Shown here: positions 16,551-25,333 of the stretch, piece after piece
How positions within the stretch are numbered: the first letter of the stretch is position 1
Layout of the letters: each line of letters opens with the position of its first letter
Origin: Thermoplasmata archaeon
GTDB taxonomy: Archaea > Thermoplasmatota > Thermoplasmata > Thermoplasmatales > Thermoplasmataceae
Length of the DNA stretch: 35,872 nucleotides
Assembly (NCBI GenBank): GCA_021802205.1
Contig: JAKAAT010000013.1
Coordinates: 1 to 35,872 of the forward strand
Direction: 5' to 3'
Translations under genes and position numbers: made by a program
The notes under the pieces: model-generated
The model's database searches: none
What the model was told of the DNA's origin: nothing
Seen by the model: only the letters and a program-made list of their open reading frames with translations

Positions 16551-17372
16551 ATGAGACTAATAGAAAACTGGTTTTCAGAGAGATATTCAGACAACCTGCA
16601 GCTTTCCTTCAGAATTAAGGATCAGCTCCTTTCAATAAAAACTGATTATCAGAGGATAGACCTTTTTGACACCTATGATTTCGGTAAATTACTATCTATA
16701 GATGGCACTGTTCAGCTAACCGAAAAGGACGAATATATTTATCATGAAATGATAACAATGGTGCCATACTACTTTAATTCAAAACCCTCCAGGGTTCTAA
16801 TTATAGGTGGAGGGGATGGCGGTGCTGCAAGGCGCCTTGTTGACCTTGGGATTAAAAACATAATTAACGTTGAAATAGATGGAAACGTTGTTGAAGTTGC
16901 CAAAAAGTATTTCCCGGCAATATCATCTTCATTCAAGGAAAGTGCAGTGAAGTTGATTATCGGCGATGGAATAAAATACATAAAAGAAAGCAGTGATAAG
17001 TTTGACAGAATTATAATTGATTCCACAGATCCTGTAGGGCCTGCAGAGGGATTATTTTCTCAGGAGTTCTATAATGACATAAAGTCACATTTAACCACAG
17101 ATGGAATAGTGGTAACACAGTCAGGGTCCCCATATTACCAGCCCACGGCTCTTGCTATGGCACATAAAGGAATGACAGAAGTTTTCAGGGATGTAAAAAC
17201 ATACTGTGCATTTATACCTACATACCCCAGTGGCCTCTGGTCCTTTACCATGGCATCCCCTGACCGGATAGTAGGAAGGGATGAGTCTACAGTAACGGGG
17301 AAATATTTCAACAGTGATGTTTTGACCGGGTCATTTTATCTACCAGAATTTGTAAAAAATATCTTAAAATAA
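16551..17372 (+). CDS. speE: spermidine synthase / polyamine aminopropyltransferase
   Basis: A 273-residue class I methyltransferase-fold enzyme that moves an aminopropyl group from decarboxylated S-adenosylmethionine to a diamine, polyamine or agmatine. It shows [19 protein letters not shown], the substrate-contact stretch DEYIYHEMI, the cofactor loop [14 protein letters not shown] and the catalytic-loop [21 protein letters not shown]. The [12 protein letters not shown] end is typical. The acceptor cannot be read from the sequence. Its stop codon abuts, without a gap, the stop of the convergent gene at 17373. The 170 bases upstream (16381-16550) hold only promoter-like A/T runs. Confidence 0.93.
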   Translation: MRLIENWFSERYSDNLQLSFRIKDQLLSIKTDYQRIDLFDTYDFGKLLSIDGTVQLTEKDEYIYHEMITMVPYYFNSKPSRVLIIGGGDGGAARRLVDLGIKNIINVEIDGNVVEVAKKYFPAISSSFKESAVKLIIGDGIKYIKESSDKFDRIIIDSTDPVGPAEGLFSQEFYNDIKSHLTTDGIVVTQSGSPYYQPTALAMAHKGMTEVFRDVKTYCAFIPTYPSGLWSFTMASPDRIVGRDESTVTGKYFNSDVLTGSFYLPEFVKNILK

Positions 17373-17738
17373 TTATTTTTTGATGCCCCACTTATGCTTG
17401 GCCTCAGTAAGCAGGTCATCGTAGTGGGAACCGAATCTTTTAGATATTCGTTCAAGGTCGGGCATGTTTGAAATAAAGGTTTTTTTACTTGAACTTTGCA
17501 GGAGTTTTTTGAATTTTGACATATCGCTTATCAGGGAATATGACATATATGCGAAATAAGAAAATAAAATCACAGATACAATCAAAACCCAGTACTGCCA
17601 CGCACCTATAAATTTAAGGGAAAATAAATGAATCAGCGCTCCATTGCCAAATAAAAGATCGTTTATTGATACAATAAAGAAGAATAGTGAAACAATTGTT
17701 ATTACAATGCTGATTATGTAAATTTTATCTTTAAACAT
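17373..17738 (-). CDS. small two-span membrane protein, function unknown
   Basis: A 121-residue protein with two hydrophobic segments (about 8-27 and 44-66) and a charged C-terminal part, YDDLLTEAKHKWGIKK. The C-terminal third (LERISKRFGSHYDDLL) is predicted helical and cytoplasmic and could interact with a soluble partner. No family is recognised. It is the last of three same-strand genes (18057-19070, 17761-18048, this one), with 22 bases separating it from the previous one, so it may be in an operon with the endonuclease IV-like gene. Confidence 0.6.
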   Translation of the reverse strand: MFKDKIYIISIVITIVSLFFFIVSINDLLFGNGALIHLFSLKFIGAWQYWVLIVSVILFSYFAYMSYSLISDMSKFKKLLQSSSKKTFISNMPDLERISKRFGSHYDDLLTEAKHKWGIKK

Positions 17739-17760
17739 TTATATCTTATAATAAAATAAA

Positions 17761-18048
17761 CTATTTAGATATTAGCTTCTTTCTTTCCTTTGATGTATAA
17801 CCGGTCAATTTTTCCAGTAAATTATTGAAGAATTTAATAGTTTCACCAGGATTCTTATACTCCATATCTGTTTCAGTTTCTGCATACAACTTTTTGCCAT
17901 CGGTCCATAGTTCTATTTTTTTTAGACCTGGATAGGATGACAGAATGTGACCATCCTTCTCTTCAAAATCCATATTGTAGGATTTAAGAATTTCAGATAT
18001 GGTTGAAATGCTAATCTTTACGGTTTTCTTAACAGGATACTCTCTCAT
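17761..18048 (-). CDS. small archaeal protein, DUF5611-like
   Basis: A 95-residue soluble protein, MREYPVKKTVKISISTISE..., with alternating helix and strand and the segment PGLKKIELWTDGKKLYAETET. I recall similar short archaeal proteins, starting with the same MREYP-like sequence, under DUF5611, of unknown function; the assignment is from memory of the pattern. It starts eight bases after the stop of the endonuclease IV-like gene, which suggests one transcript and a possible link to DNA repair. Confidence 0.6.
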   Translation of the reverse strand: MREYPVKKTVKISISTISEILKSYNMDFEEKDGHILSSYPGLKKIELWTDGKKLYAETETDMEYKNPGETIKFFNNLLEKLTGYTSKERKKLISK

Positions 18049-18056
18049 TTTTTCAC

Positions 18057-19070
18057 CTATATTTTCTTTGCAAGTTTTTTCTGGTATTTTTTTGATAGTG
18101 CCCTCCAGTACATAAGCTCCATGTACTGTGCATCATGTTCCAGAAGAGGAGACATGGATATTATATCCATATCCCTATCTGTGGACGAGATAACATCAGC
18201 AAGGGTTTCAAATTTTAGATCCCCGTGCTTTATCGCAGTTATTTTTAATTCATTCCCGTTGTCATATTCGACCCCGCCGAATTCTGTATAGAGATCGTAT
18301 TTAGAATATTTTGCAAATGAATTTATTACATCCTCAAAGTTCTTTGCATCTATCAGTGAACCGTTGTTTATGGAATGTATATGTGGAAAATTCAGTATAG
18401 GTTCAATATCAGGAATTCTGTCAGCCAGGTAGAATAGTTCTTTCTGTGTGCCGAATAGATCCTTTTTGCCAGCAGCCTCTATGCCTATGTATGGGTATCC
18501 CTTTTCATGTGAAAACTCCTTTGCTATATCTGAATATATATCAAGCGCCCTTTTCAGGCTCTCGGATTTTTTCTTTGTATAAAATCCTGTATGTGTGATT
18601 ATTCTCTTTGCACCCATGGCCCTACCAATTAGGAGTGACCACCTCAAATGGTTGATAGATTTTTCAGCCATTTCTCCCCCGTTAAGCATATCCATATAAT
18701 ACGGGGCATGCATGGAGATGTCCACGTCTAATTCCCTGGCTATTTCACTACCGTTCCTCAGATCTTCATAGTTACGGGCCATATTCCAGAAAATTTCCTG
18801 TATAATATCGTCTTCCTCTATTTCATTCTCAGTTCCTATACTTTTATAATTCCCGTTTTCATCTGGCCTTAAAACATCAACTATAATAGAATCCTCTACA
18901 TCTTTTGGATACATACCAACATATTCAATCGCAGGGTCTTCACTTACATTGACCCTCAACAGCTGGACTTCCAGAGAATTCAATCCGAGGTTCCCGATAT
19001 CTTCGATAGAATCTATATAGGTTCTCCCCTTGCTGGTAAGTGGTATTCCTGCAACACCAAACTTAATCAT
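18057..19070 (-). CDS. endonuclease IV-fold TIM-barrel protein (AP endonuclease family 2)
   Basis: A 337-residue protein, longer than typical Nfo (about 280). It begins MIKFGVAGIPLTSKGRTYID and has the barrel's metal ligands in order: SMHAPYYMDML, THTGFYTKKK, IGIEAAGKKDLFGT, FPHIHSINNGSL, YTEFGGVEYD and AIKHGDLKFE. The expected Glu, His and Asp positions are mostly present, although the usual D-x-x-H after strand 6 is NFPHIHS. Family members cut DNA at abasic sites; others are sugar isomerases. An acidic insertion (about 70-90) is unusual. The upstream gap 19071-19276 is A/T-rich with no gene that I can support. Confidence 0.8.
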   Translation of the reverse strand: MIKFGVAGIPLTSKGRTYIDSIEDIGNLGLNSLEVQLLRVNVSEDPAIEYVGMYPKDVEDSIIVDVLRPDENGNYKSIGTENEIEEDDIIQEIFWNMARNYEDLRNGSEIARELDVDISMHAPYYMDMLNGGEMAEKSINHLRWSLLIGRAMGAKRIITHTGFYTKKKSESLKRALDIYSDIAKEFSHEKGYPYIGIEAAGKKDLFGTQKELFYLADRIPDIEPILNFPHIHSINNGSLIDAKNFEDVINSFAKYSKYDLYTEFGGVEYDNGNELKITAIKHGDLKFETLADVISSTDRDMDIISMSPLLEHDAQYMELMYWRALSKKYQKKLAKKI

Positions 19071-19276
19071 TCTTTAAATGATATATCTGCCTTATTTTAA
19101 CCTTTTGCAAGTTACTCCATCTTTCTTCACATATTTACTATGCATTTTACCTGGAATACATGAAAAAAATTTGAACCAAAATATAAAGTACACAGTCGAC
19201 CAGATCTTCTATTATGTATAGATGTTATTTTTTATGCTAAAATTATATTACCATATCATATTGGGCAACGAATAGA

Positions 19277-19284
19277 TTATATAC
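19277..19284 (+). promoter_or_regulatory. TATA-like box upstream of dnaG
   Basis: ATTATATA lies about 28 bases before an ATG at 19305 and 75 bases before dnaG, so the transcript probably has a leader of about 50 bases. That leader contains a 36-codon ORF (19305-19415) overlapping the dnaG start. Confidence 0.35.
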
Positions 19285-19359
19285 ATTTTAAACATAACAA
19301 TTTAATGGTAACTAAAAATTATCATAATGACTTAATTAACGCATATAACGGTGGTAATA

Positions 19360-20655
19360 ATGAATGTCGATCCAAACATAACAAAATATGTTATCAAAGC
19401 AAAGATAGTAACTGATGGTGTTGTTGAAAAGCCCGATGTTGTTGGTGCAATATTCGGGCAGACTGAAGGATTATTAGGTGAGGAATTAGACTTAAGGGAT
19501 TTACAGAAAAGTGGCAAGATAGGCAGGATAGAGGTTGAAATAGATACCAAGAAAGGTAGAACAGAAGGGTTCGTATTAATTCCTTCCGGGCTTGATCAGG
19601 TAGAAAGTTCAATTCTAGCAGCAGCTCTTGAAACCATTGACAGGATAGGCCCATGCAAGGCAAAGGTAGACATAGAGGACGTTGAAGATGTACGTATAAA
19701 CAAGAGGGACAAAGTTATTCAGAGGGCAGAAGAACTGTATAAAAAAATGGGCACAAACGGAAAGAGCCTCAGTGAAAGCATAATCCAGTCTGTCAGGGAG
19801 GAAGTAGAGAAGAAAGAAATTTTATCATACGGAGAGGAACACCTTCCAGCAGGTCCTGCAGTAGGTACGTCCGATTCAATTATAGTTGTTGAGGGCAGGA
19901 ATGATGTGCTCAATCTTCTAAGGTACGGCATTAAAAATACCATAGCCGTTCAGGGCACCAGCGTTCCTAAAACTGTAAAGGAGCTCTCAAAGGCGAGAAC
20001 TGTAACCTTATTTGTTGACGGTGACCATGGAGGCGAACTTATTATAAAGGAAATGCTACAGGTTGCTGATGTGGATTTCATAGCAAGGGCCCCACCTGGA
20101 ACAGAAGTTGAGGAGCTTACATACAAGCAAATTGTTAAAGCTTTAAAATACAAGGCTCCTGTAAATCAGTATCTTGAATCGCATGGGATGATAGAGGAGC
20201 TCAAAGAATTTACCGAGAAGAACAACAAGGCTGTTGCAGACATGAATGTAAATATTGAAAAAAAGCCTGAAACAAAGGAAGAACCTCATAAACCAGAAAA
20301 GGAAGAAAAGCATGTAGAACAGAGTGAGCCTGCTGCAACAACTGTAGAAGAAGAGATCAGGGATGTTGAAGACCCACGCTTTGTAAGGAATAAATTAAAT
20401 GAACTGTATGAAAGCAAGGCAGTTGAAATATATGACAGTACATCAAATCCGGTTGCAAGGTATCCAATTTCAGATGCTGTTGATCTCATGCAGGGGGTTA
20501 AAAATGCAAGTGTAATAATAAGTGGCGGTGTTATATCCCAGAGATTTGTTGATATAGCTTTCAACATGGGTATTAAATCCATTTACGGCATGAAAATGGG
20601 ACATGTAACAAAGAAGCCGGACGGAATCAGGGTGGTTACATGGGATCATATGTGA
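19360..20655 (+). CDS. dnaG: archaeal DnaG-type primase / exosome-associated DnaG
   Basis: A 431-residue protein with TKYVIKAKIVTDGVVEKPDVVGAIFGQTEGLLG at the front, then DLRDLQKSGKIGRIEVE, a Toprim domain (about 165-270) with IIVVEGRNDVLNLL (catalytic Glu) and FVDGDHGGELI (Asp pair), and a C-terminal part with a charged linker rich in Glu, Lys and Pro (about 290-340). Archaeal DnaG makes RNA primers in vitro and is a stable subunit of the exosome through Csl4. An in-frame GTG at 19351 overlaps the GGTGGTAAT ribosome-binding element, so the ATG at 19360 is the better start. It overlaps the next gene by 16 bases. Confidence 0.96.
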   Translation: MNVDPNITKYVIKAKIVTDGVVEKPDVVGAIFGQTEGLLGEELDLRDLQKSGKIGRIEVEIDTKKGRTEGFVLIPSGLDQVESSILAAALETIDRIGPCKAKVDIEDVEDVRINKRDKVIQRAEELYKKMGTNGKSLSESIIQSVREEVEKKEILSYGEEHLPAGPAVGTSDSIIVVEGRNDVLNLLRYGIKNTIAVQGTSVPKTVKELSKARTVTLFVDGDHGGELIIKEMLQVADVDFIARAPPGTEVEELTYKQIVKALKYKAPVNQYLESHGMIEELKEFTEKNNKAVADMNVNIEKKPETKEEPHKPEKEEKHVEQSEPAATTVEEEIRDVEDPRFVRNKLNELYESKAVEIYDSTSNPVARYPISDAVDLMQGVKNASVIISGGVISQRFVDIAFNMGIKSIYGMKMGHVTKKPDGIRVVTWDHM

Positions 20656-22121
20656 ATTACAGCGATTACCCTGATACATCATATTTAAAAATACCAACAA
20701 GCCCGCTGGAAAGGGTAATAGGTCAGGAGGAAGCTGTACGCCTTGCACTTATAGCCGCAAAACAGAGGAGGAATCTTCTTCTTGTTGGCCCTCCGGGGGT
20801 CGGGAAATCCATGATAGCCCAGGCCATGTCTTTTTACATTAGCAGGCCGGAGGAAGAAATCAGGGTTGTACATAACCCATCATATCCAGAAAGGCCATTT
20901 GTAGAGGTAAGAACTATCAGTGAGATCGAGAAGGAAAAACATGAAATGAACTCCATAGAGGGAGAAATCATAGATCCCAAAGATGCGCCTGACAATGTTG
21001 CACAGAGACTGGGGTATAAGTGCCCCCACTGTGGTTTTTATTCCCCGCCCACAGAGAGTGTATGCCCCAACTGTAATAACAGCAAGGCGGCAAACAATAC
21101 ACAGGGGCCATTCAACGATGTTTTTAACGTTATAGGAGTAGCCTTTGGTGTGAATAACAACAATGACAGGGTAACCCAGACCAGAAAAGTCGGTGACAGG
21201 GAAGAGATAGTAGTATACGAGAAATATGGCGATAAGATAAGGGTATTAGATGAAAAAACACTGGAAAGACGACGTAAACTTGAGAAGAAAAGTCCAAGCA
21301 AGGTAATAGTGCCCATCGACAGGAATCCATTTGTGCTGGCCACCGGTGCAAGCGAGACTGAGCTTCTTGGGGATGTAAGACATGATCCATATGGCGGGCA
21401 CCCACAGCTGGGGACCATGCCATATGAACGTGTAGTTGCAGGTTCAGTACATATGGCACATGAAGGGGTCCTATTTATCGATGAAATTACACACTTAGGA
21501 AAGCTTCAGCGTTTCATACTCACTGCAATGCAGGAAAGGAAGTTCCCCATCGTGGGGAGAAATCCACAGAGTGCGGGAGCAAGTGTAAAGGTGGATGATG
21601 TCCCTACTGATTTCATACTTGTCGCAGCATGTAATATACAGGATTTACAGTATATACTGAGCCCGCTCCGTTCAAGGATTGTTGGAAATGGCTACGAAAT
21701 TTTAATGGAAAATTCTATGCCGGACACAAAGGAGAACAGAATGAGATACCTCCAGTTTATCGCCCAGGAAATCAATATGGATGGGAAAATACCTAATATG
21801 GCCATAGATGCAACGGATATCATTATAAACGAAGGAAGAAGAAGGGCACTTGAGGATCACAAAAGCAACGCTCTTACCCTTAAGCTCAGGGAACTTGGTG
21901 GACTAGTAAGGGCCTCTGGCGATATGGCAGTGGAAAATCATCATAAGTTAATAGAAAAATCCGATGTCAAGGAGGCACTTTCTCTGTATGTCCCTGTAGA
22001 GGAAAAGATCAAAAAATACTATGGCAGTATGACCAACGCAATAGGTGAAGAGGCAACAGGATCCCAGAAAGGAGAGTACTATAATTATTACAATTATAGC
22101 GAGGATAGGTCTTATCAGTGA
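20640..22121 (+). CDS. LonB-like AAA+ ATPase with zinc ribbon, no protease domain
   Basis: A 493-residue ATPase. It opens with VIGQEEAVRLALIAAKQRRN then Walker A GPPGVGKS (about 50-57), as in archaeal LonB. A zinc ribbon C128-x2-C131...C142-x2-C145 is inserted before a long linker. Walker B is VLFIDEI (D282, E283), sensor 1 VAACN (N333), and the arginine finger lies in LRSRIVGNGY. A helical lid follows, then a Tyr/Asn-rich tail (YYNYYNYSEDRSYQ). The Lon serine-lysine protease domain and the LonB membrane helices are absent, so it is not a protease by itself; it is closer to Mg-chelatase/MoxR-type remodelling ATPases. Its first 16 bases overlap the dnaG end, so the two are co-translated. Confidence 0.82.
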   Translation: MGSYVNYSDYPDTSYLKIPTSPLERVIGQEEAVRLALIAAKQRRNLLLVGPPGVGKSMIAQAMSFYISRPEEEIRVVHNPSYPERPFVEVRTISEIEKEKHEMNSIEGEIIDPKDAPDNVAQRLGYKCPHCGFYSPPTESVCPNCNNSKAANNTQGPFNDVFNVIGVAFGVNNNNDRVTQTRKVGDREEIVVYEKYGDKIRVLDEKTLERRRKLEKKSPSKVIVPIDRNPFVLATGASETELLGDVRHDPYGGHPQLGTMPYERVVAGSVHMAHEGVLFIDEITHLGKLQRFILTAMQERKFPIVGRNPQSAGASVKVDDVPTDFILVAACNIQDLQYILSPLRSRIVGNGYEILMENSMPDTKENRMRYLQFIAQEINMDGKIPNMAIDATDIIINEGRRRALEDHKSNALTLKLRELGGLVRASGDMAVENHHKLIEKSDVKEALSLYVPVEEKIKKYYGSMTNAIGEEATGSQKGEYYNYYNYSEDRSYQ

Positions 22122-22273
22122 TCTTAATTTAAAAATTTTTATTTAAGTATAGAATTTATAGATGCCAAGGTAACGGTTTTTTTGGTTTATATGGACTATA
22201 AAATTATACAAGATCATATGAATAAAATGACGGCAGGGCAAAAGAATTAATACGTTTTAATTATGGTGGGTAA

Positions 22274-22900
22274 ATGGCTATTCTGCTTCTATTTATAACC
22301 GTCTTCGTGGCACTGTTTGCAATAATTAACCCTATAGGGGCAGTGCCCATACTTATCACACTCACTGATGGCTACAGTCTGAAGGAGAGAAAGGAGGTTA
22401 TCAGGAGAAGCGTTTACATGGCTTCCGGAATGCTCTTCGGCTTTATGTTCCTTGGTGTATATATATTTGATATTCTTGGAATCAGCATATATGATTTCGA
22501 AATAGCAGGCGGTATTCTACTTTTCAAGGTCGGTTTTGATATGCTGCAGGGAAAAACCTCCCAGACAAAAATCACGAATGCAGAGCAGCAGGACTCAGCT
22601 GACAGGGAGGCAATAGCAATAGCCCCAATAGGAACACCACTCCTTGCAGGCCCTGGATCCATAACAACGGCAATAATCTATTTTAATGGGACCGGAATAG
22701 ATATACTGTCAAGAATGGTTGTAATTGCCGCAGTAATTCTTGTACTTATACTGGCATTCATTATACTAAAGTATTCTCTGAGAATTTTCCAGAGGATAGG
22801 TAAAACTGGGTCAATTGTAATATCCAGGATAATGGGATTGCTTTTGACAGCCATAGCTGTTGACCTAATTACAACGGGAATTATTCATATTTTTCTCTGA
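22274..22900 (+). CDS. MarC-family integral membrane protein
   Basis: A 208-residue protein with six hydrophobic segments, beginning MAILLLFITVFVALFAIINP. The motif NPIGAVPILITLTDGY and the later IAIAPIGTPLLAGPGSITTAI are the two repeated signatures of the MarC/UPF0056 family. Function is unknown, despite the name from the multiple antibiotic resistance region of E. coli. A GGTGGG element lies just before the start. The last 20 bases overlap the end of the convergent aroD gene. Confidence 0.9.
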   Translation: MAILLLFITVFVALFAIINPIGAVPILITLTDGYSLKERKEVIRRSVYMASGMLFGFMFLGVYIFDILGISIYDFEIAGGILLFKVGFDMLQGKTSQTKITNAEQQDSADREAIAIAPIGTPLLAGPGSITTAIIYFNGTGIDILSRMVVIAAVILVLILAFIILKYSLRIFQRIGKTGSIVISRIMGLLLTAIAVDLITTGIIHIFL

Positions 22901-23546
22901 AACGGTTCAATAGTGAAATAAATTCAGATGCTTCTATCTGACCTGGGGCTGTTGCATGCTTATATGAAGCATATGCATAATCAGAAACAGCAATAGCAGA
23001 AAAAAGCCTGAAAAGGCTATTATTGTTTCCCATGGGTATATATGCAAGTTTGATTGTATGTTCTTTCTTATAATGATACAGATAATCTATATCCTCAAGA
23101 AATTTTCCTGTATCATTGTAAAGCAGGGCTATTTTATATATATCAGGGGAAAGTGCTGACATATTATTTAATATAAGGTGCACATTGTCATCATTTAAAC
23201 CGTGGAATGAAACCATGAGATTTGTATCATTAAAAAGGTCCCTCCTGAAATTGAAAGATCCAATATCAACGTCTACCGTAGGAGGAGAATAATTCATGGC
23301 ATAATTATAAATTGTTGTTATCTGGTCAGGCTGTCTTGATCTGAATGTAAATATGTAATCAACAAGATTTTTGTTTAAATATTCCAGTATTTTCCCCAAA
23401 TTTGCAGTATCTCTGCACCCAAAGAGATCATATCTGATTTCGTAACTATTTGAAAAGTCCATGGAGCCATTTTCAAATTCCGCTCTCATGTGGCTGAAAT
23501 CATGGAAAAAAACGGATGTGTATACTTTACATGAGGTCCCGGCCAT
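22881..23546 (-). CDS. aroD: 3-dehydroquinate dehydratase, type I
   Basis: A 221-residue TIM-barrel enzyme, step three of the shikimate pathway (3-dehydroquinate to 3-dehydroshikimate). The overall sequence is divergent, but the active site is complete: E36 in YEIRYDLF, H115 in SFHGL, the Schiff-base K138 in YKIALL, R180 in NSLFRLFSA and Q203 in ATAPGQIEASEF. Spacings H-K 23, K-R 42 and R-Q 23 agree well with the Salmonella enzyme. I chose the ATG at 23546 because a TTTTATAG box lies 20-27 bases upstream; a GTG at 23627 would add 27 residues and collide with the neighbouring gene. No other aro gene lies in the window. Confidence 0.88.
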   Translation of the reverse strand: MAGTSCKVYTSVFFHDFSHMRAEFENGSMDFSNSYEIRYDLFGCRDTANLGKILEYLNKNLVDYIFTFRSRQPDQITTIYNYAMNYSPPTVDVDIGSFNFRRDLFNDTNLMVSFHGLNDDNVHLILNNMSALSPDIYKIALLYNDTGKFLEDIDYLYHYKKEHTIKLAYIPMGNNNSLFRLFSAIAVSDYAYASYKHATAPGQIEASEFISLLNRFREKYE

Positions 23547-23565
23547 GCTAAAGTATTTCAGTATA

Positions 23566-23573
23566 CTATAAAA
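23566..23573 (-). promoter_or_regulatory. TATA box of aroD
   Basis: TTTTATAG on the minus strand, 20-27 bases before the ATG at 23546; it supports the shorter start. Confidence 0.4.
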
Positions 23574-23629
23574 ATTATCCACTGCATATGATATAATAAA
23601 CCTTTTTACATAGAATATTATATCCACGC

Positions 23630-23896
23630 ATGGATATGATAGAGATTAAGAAAGGAGGTAAGTATACTGTTGTTTCATCAAGCGGGGATGACAATCCCCT
23701 AGTAACAGAGGGGGAATATTTCGGCTACGCTATTCTTGGCGAGGAGGGATCCCTGGTATTCAGAATTACATCTGATGGAAAAACAAAATTGAGGCTCATA
23801 CCGGTTGGTTCTGTATCATATATAGAATTCGATGAGGAGAATGTAATATCCAAAAATAAGGATGAAGACAGGGGTAAGACCACATATTTTAACTGA
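23630..23896 (+). CDS. small conserved archaeal protein, beta-rich
   Basis: An 88-residue soluble protein, MDMIEIKKGGKYTVVSSSG, then LVTEGEYFGYAILGEEGSLVFRI and KLRLIPVGSVSYIEFDE, ending in a charged tail. The alternating pattern suggests a small five-strand barrel of the kind seen in Sm-like or SH3-like folds, and similar short proteins occur in many euryarchaea without known function. It is divergent from aroD. The ATG at 23636 is an alternative start two codons in. The 66 bases to the FAD oxidoreductase hold a promoter-like run. Confidence 0.65.
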   Translation: MDMIEIKKGGKYTVVSSSGDDNPLVTEGEYFGYAILGEEGSLVFRITSDGKTKLRLIPVGSVSYIEFDEENVISKNKDEDRGKTTYFN

Positions 23897-23962
23897 GTTT
23901 TAGAATAATTTAACTTATATTTGTTTCACAGATAATATTTTTATATTTATTTAATATAGATT

Positions 23963-25174
23963 ATGATGCCTTTTGATAAATCTGTTAGATCTGTTATTAT
24001 AGTAGGTGGGGGAAGTACTGGATGCAGCATAGCGTATAATCTTGCAATAAGAGGCGTAAAGGTAACATTACTGGATCGTGGCAATATTGCATCTGGAAAT
24101 ACCGGGAAATCCAGTGCACTGGTCAGAACCCATTACAGTAACAGGCTCATAGCATCAATGGCACTATATTCCATAAATCAATTCAACAATTTTAACATGG
24201 TTGGATACTCAGGATTTACAAGAACTGGCATGGTATTCCCATTTAACGGCAACAACGCCGAAACTGCAAGAAAAAACCGTGATATGCTGCTTGAACTCGG
24301 AATTCATGAAAATGAGATATCAGTATCACAGGTCAGGGAATTTTTCCCAGATATTGATTCCAGTGATTTTGATTACATACTTTATGAGCCTGAAAGTGGA
24401 TATGCTGACCCTGTTGCAACTGCCTCTGCATATGCAAACGCAGCAAGGGCTCTTGGTGCAGAAATATATACAGGCACGGAAGTCACAAAGGTTGAGAGCG
24501 GACGAAAAAGTGCATCGGTTTATCTTGCATCTGGTAAAAAATACAGTGCAGATGCAGTTATACTGGCTACCAACACCTGGACAAATAATCTTCTTCGATC
24601 TTCAGGCCTTGATGACAGTATGCTTCCTCCATTATATGCATCTGTACATGACATTATATACGTGAGGAGACCTGAGAATTGCCAGGGAATAAAACCAACA
24701 TTGTGGGACCCGCAGAAGTCCGCCTATTATAAAATGGAGGGTGAAACGCTCACAGCAATCGGAAGTTTGGACCCGCACATAGATAAGCAGGTATTTGATG
24801 TCACTAAAAATATTGAGGATCATGTCACCGATAGTTATATAGAGGAGTATCTTGCCAAAATAACAGAAAGGATTCCTTCAATGGGCGATGCGTCTATTGT
24901 TGCGGCCATATCAGGTCTGTATGATATGTCACCGGATGGCCAGGCCATTATCGATTCCATGGCCTCCAATGGGATGGAAAATGTATATATCTGTGCCGGA
25001 TTAAGCGGGCACGGATTCAAACTTTCTCCTGCTTATGGGGTTATTGTTGCTGATATGGTAACCGGTATTGCCCCGGAGAGTTCATTATTTGACTGGTCGC
25101 AATTCTCGCTAGCAAGATTCAAAAATGGTACAGGCATAAAATCTATGTATTCAGGAATAGGAACTATATACTGA
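23963..25174 (+). CDS. FAD-dependent amine/amino acid oxidoreductase (DAO family)
   Basis: A 403-residue flavoprotein of the D-amino acid oxidase/sarcosine oxidase family. The N-terminus has the FAD-binding VIIVGGGSTGCSIAYNLAIRGVKVTLLDRG, followed by SGNTGKSSALVRTHYSN, the usual second FAD contact of sarcosine oxidase beta-type proteins. The segment DAVILATNTWTNNLL and the C-terminal YICAGLSGHGFKLSPAYG are also typical. It probably oxidises a secondary amine or amino acid; the substrate is not readable. It stands alone and ends just before tRNA-Thr on the other strand. ATG occurs twice in tandem at the start (23963, 23966). Confidence 0.88.
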   Translation: MMPFDKSVRSVIIVGGGSTGCSIAYNLAIRGVKVTLLDRGNIASGNTGKSSALVRTHYSNRLIASMALYSINQFNNFNMVGYSGFTRTGMVFPFNGNNAETARKNRDMLLELGIHENEISVSQVREFFPDIDSSDFDYILYEPESGYADPVATASAYANAARALGAEIYTGTEVTKVESGRKSASVYLASGKKYSADAVILATNTWTNNLLRSSGLDDSMLPPLYASVHDIIYVRRPENCQGIKPTLWDPQKSAYYKMEGETLTAIGSLDPHIDKQVFDVTKNIEDHVTDSYIEEYLAKITERIPSMGDASIVAAISGLYDMSPDGQAIIDSMASNGMENVYICAGLSGHGFKLSPAYGVIVADMVTGIAPESSLFDWSQFSLARFKNGTGIKSMYSGIGTIY

Positions 25175-25195
25175 ATCTACTGAATAAAATTCATA

Positions 25196-25269
25196 AGCCA
25201 TCGGAGGGATTCGATCCCCCGACCTGCTGATTACAAGTCAGCCGCTCTACCATGCTGAGCTACGATGGC
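25196..25269 (-). tRNA. tRNA-Thr (anticodon TGT)
   Basis: On the minus strand: acceptor GCCATCG/CGATGGC, D arm GCTC...GAGC, anticodon stem GCTGA/TCAGC with loop CTTGTAA and anticodon TGT, T arm GGGGG-ATCGAAT-CCCTC. The discriminator is T, as common for archaeal tRNA-Thr. CCA is not encoded and there is no intron. Confidence 0.95.
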
Positions 25270-25290
25270 GCAGTTAGTGTATTTAAAATT

Positions 25291-25300
25291 CTTATATAAA
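25291..25300 (-). promoter_or_regulatory. TATA box of tRNA-Thr
   Basis: TTTATATAAG on the minus strand, 22-31 bases upstream of the mature tRNA 5' end. Confidence 0.5.
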
Positions 25301-25333
25301 ATTTCTATTTATCTTAAACAAAAAATAAAAAAA

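Noticed and set aside
23582-23627. N-terminal extension of AroD from GTG 23627
   Set aside because: Type I dehydroquinases start close to the first strand, and the extension would contain the gene's own TATA box.
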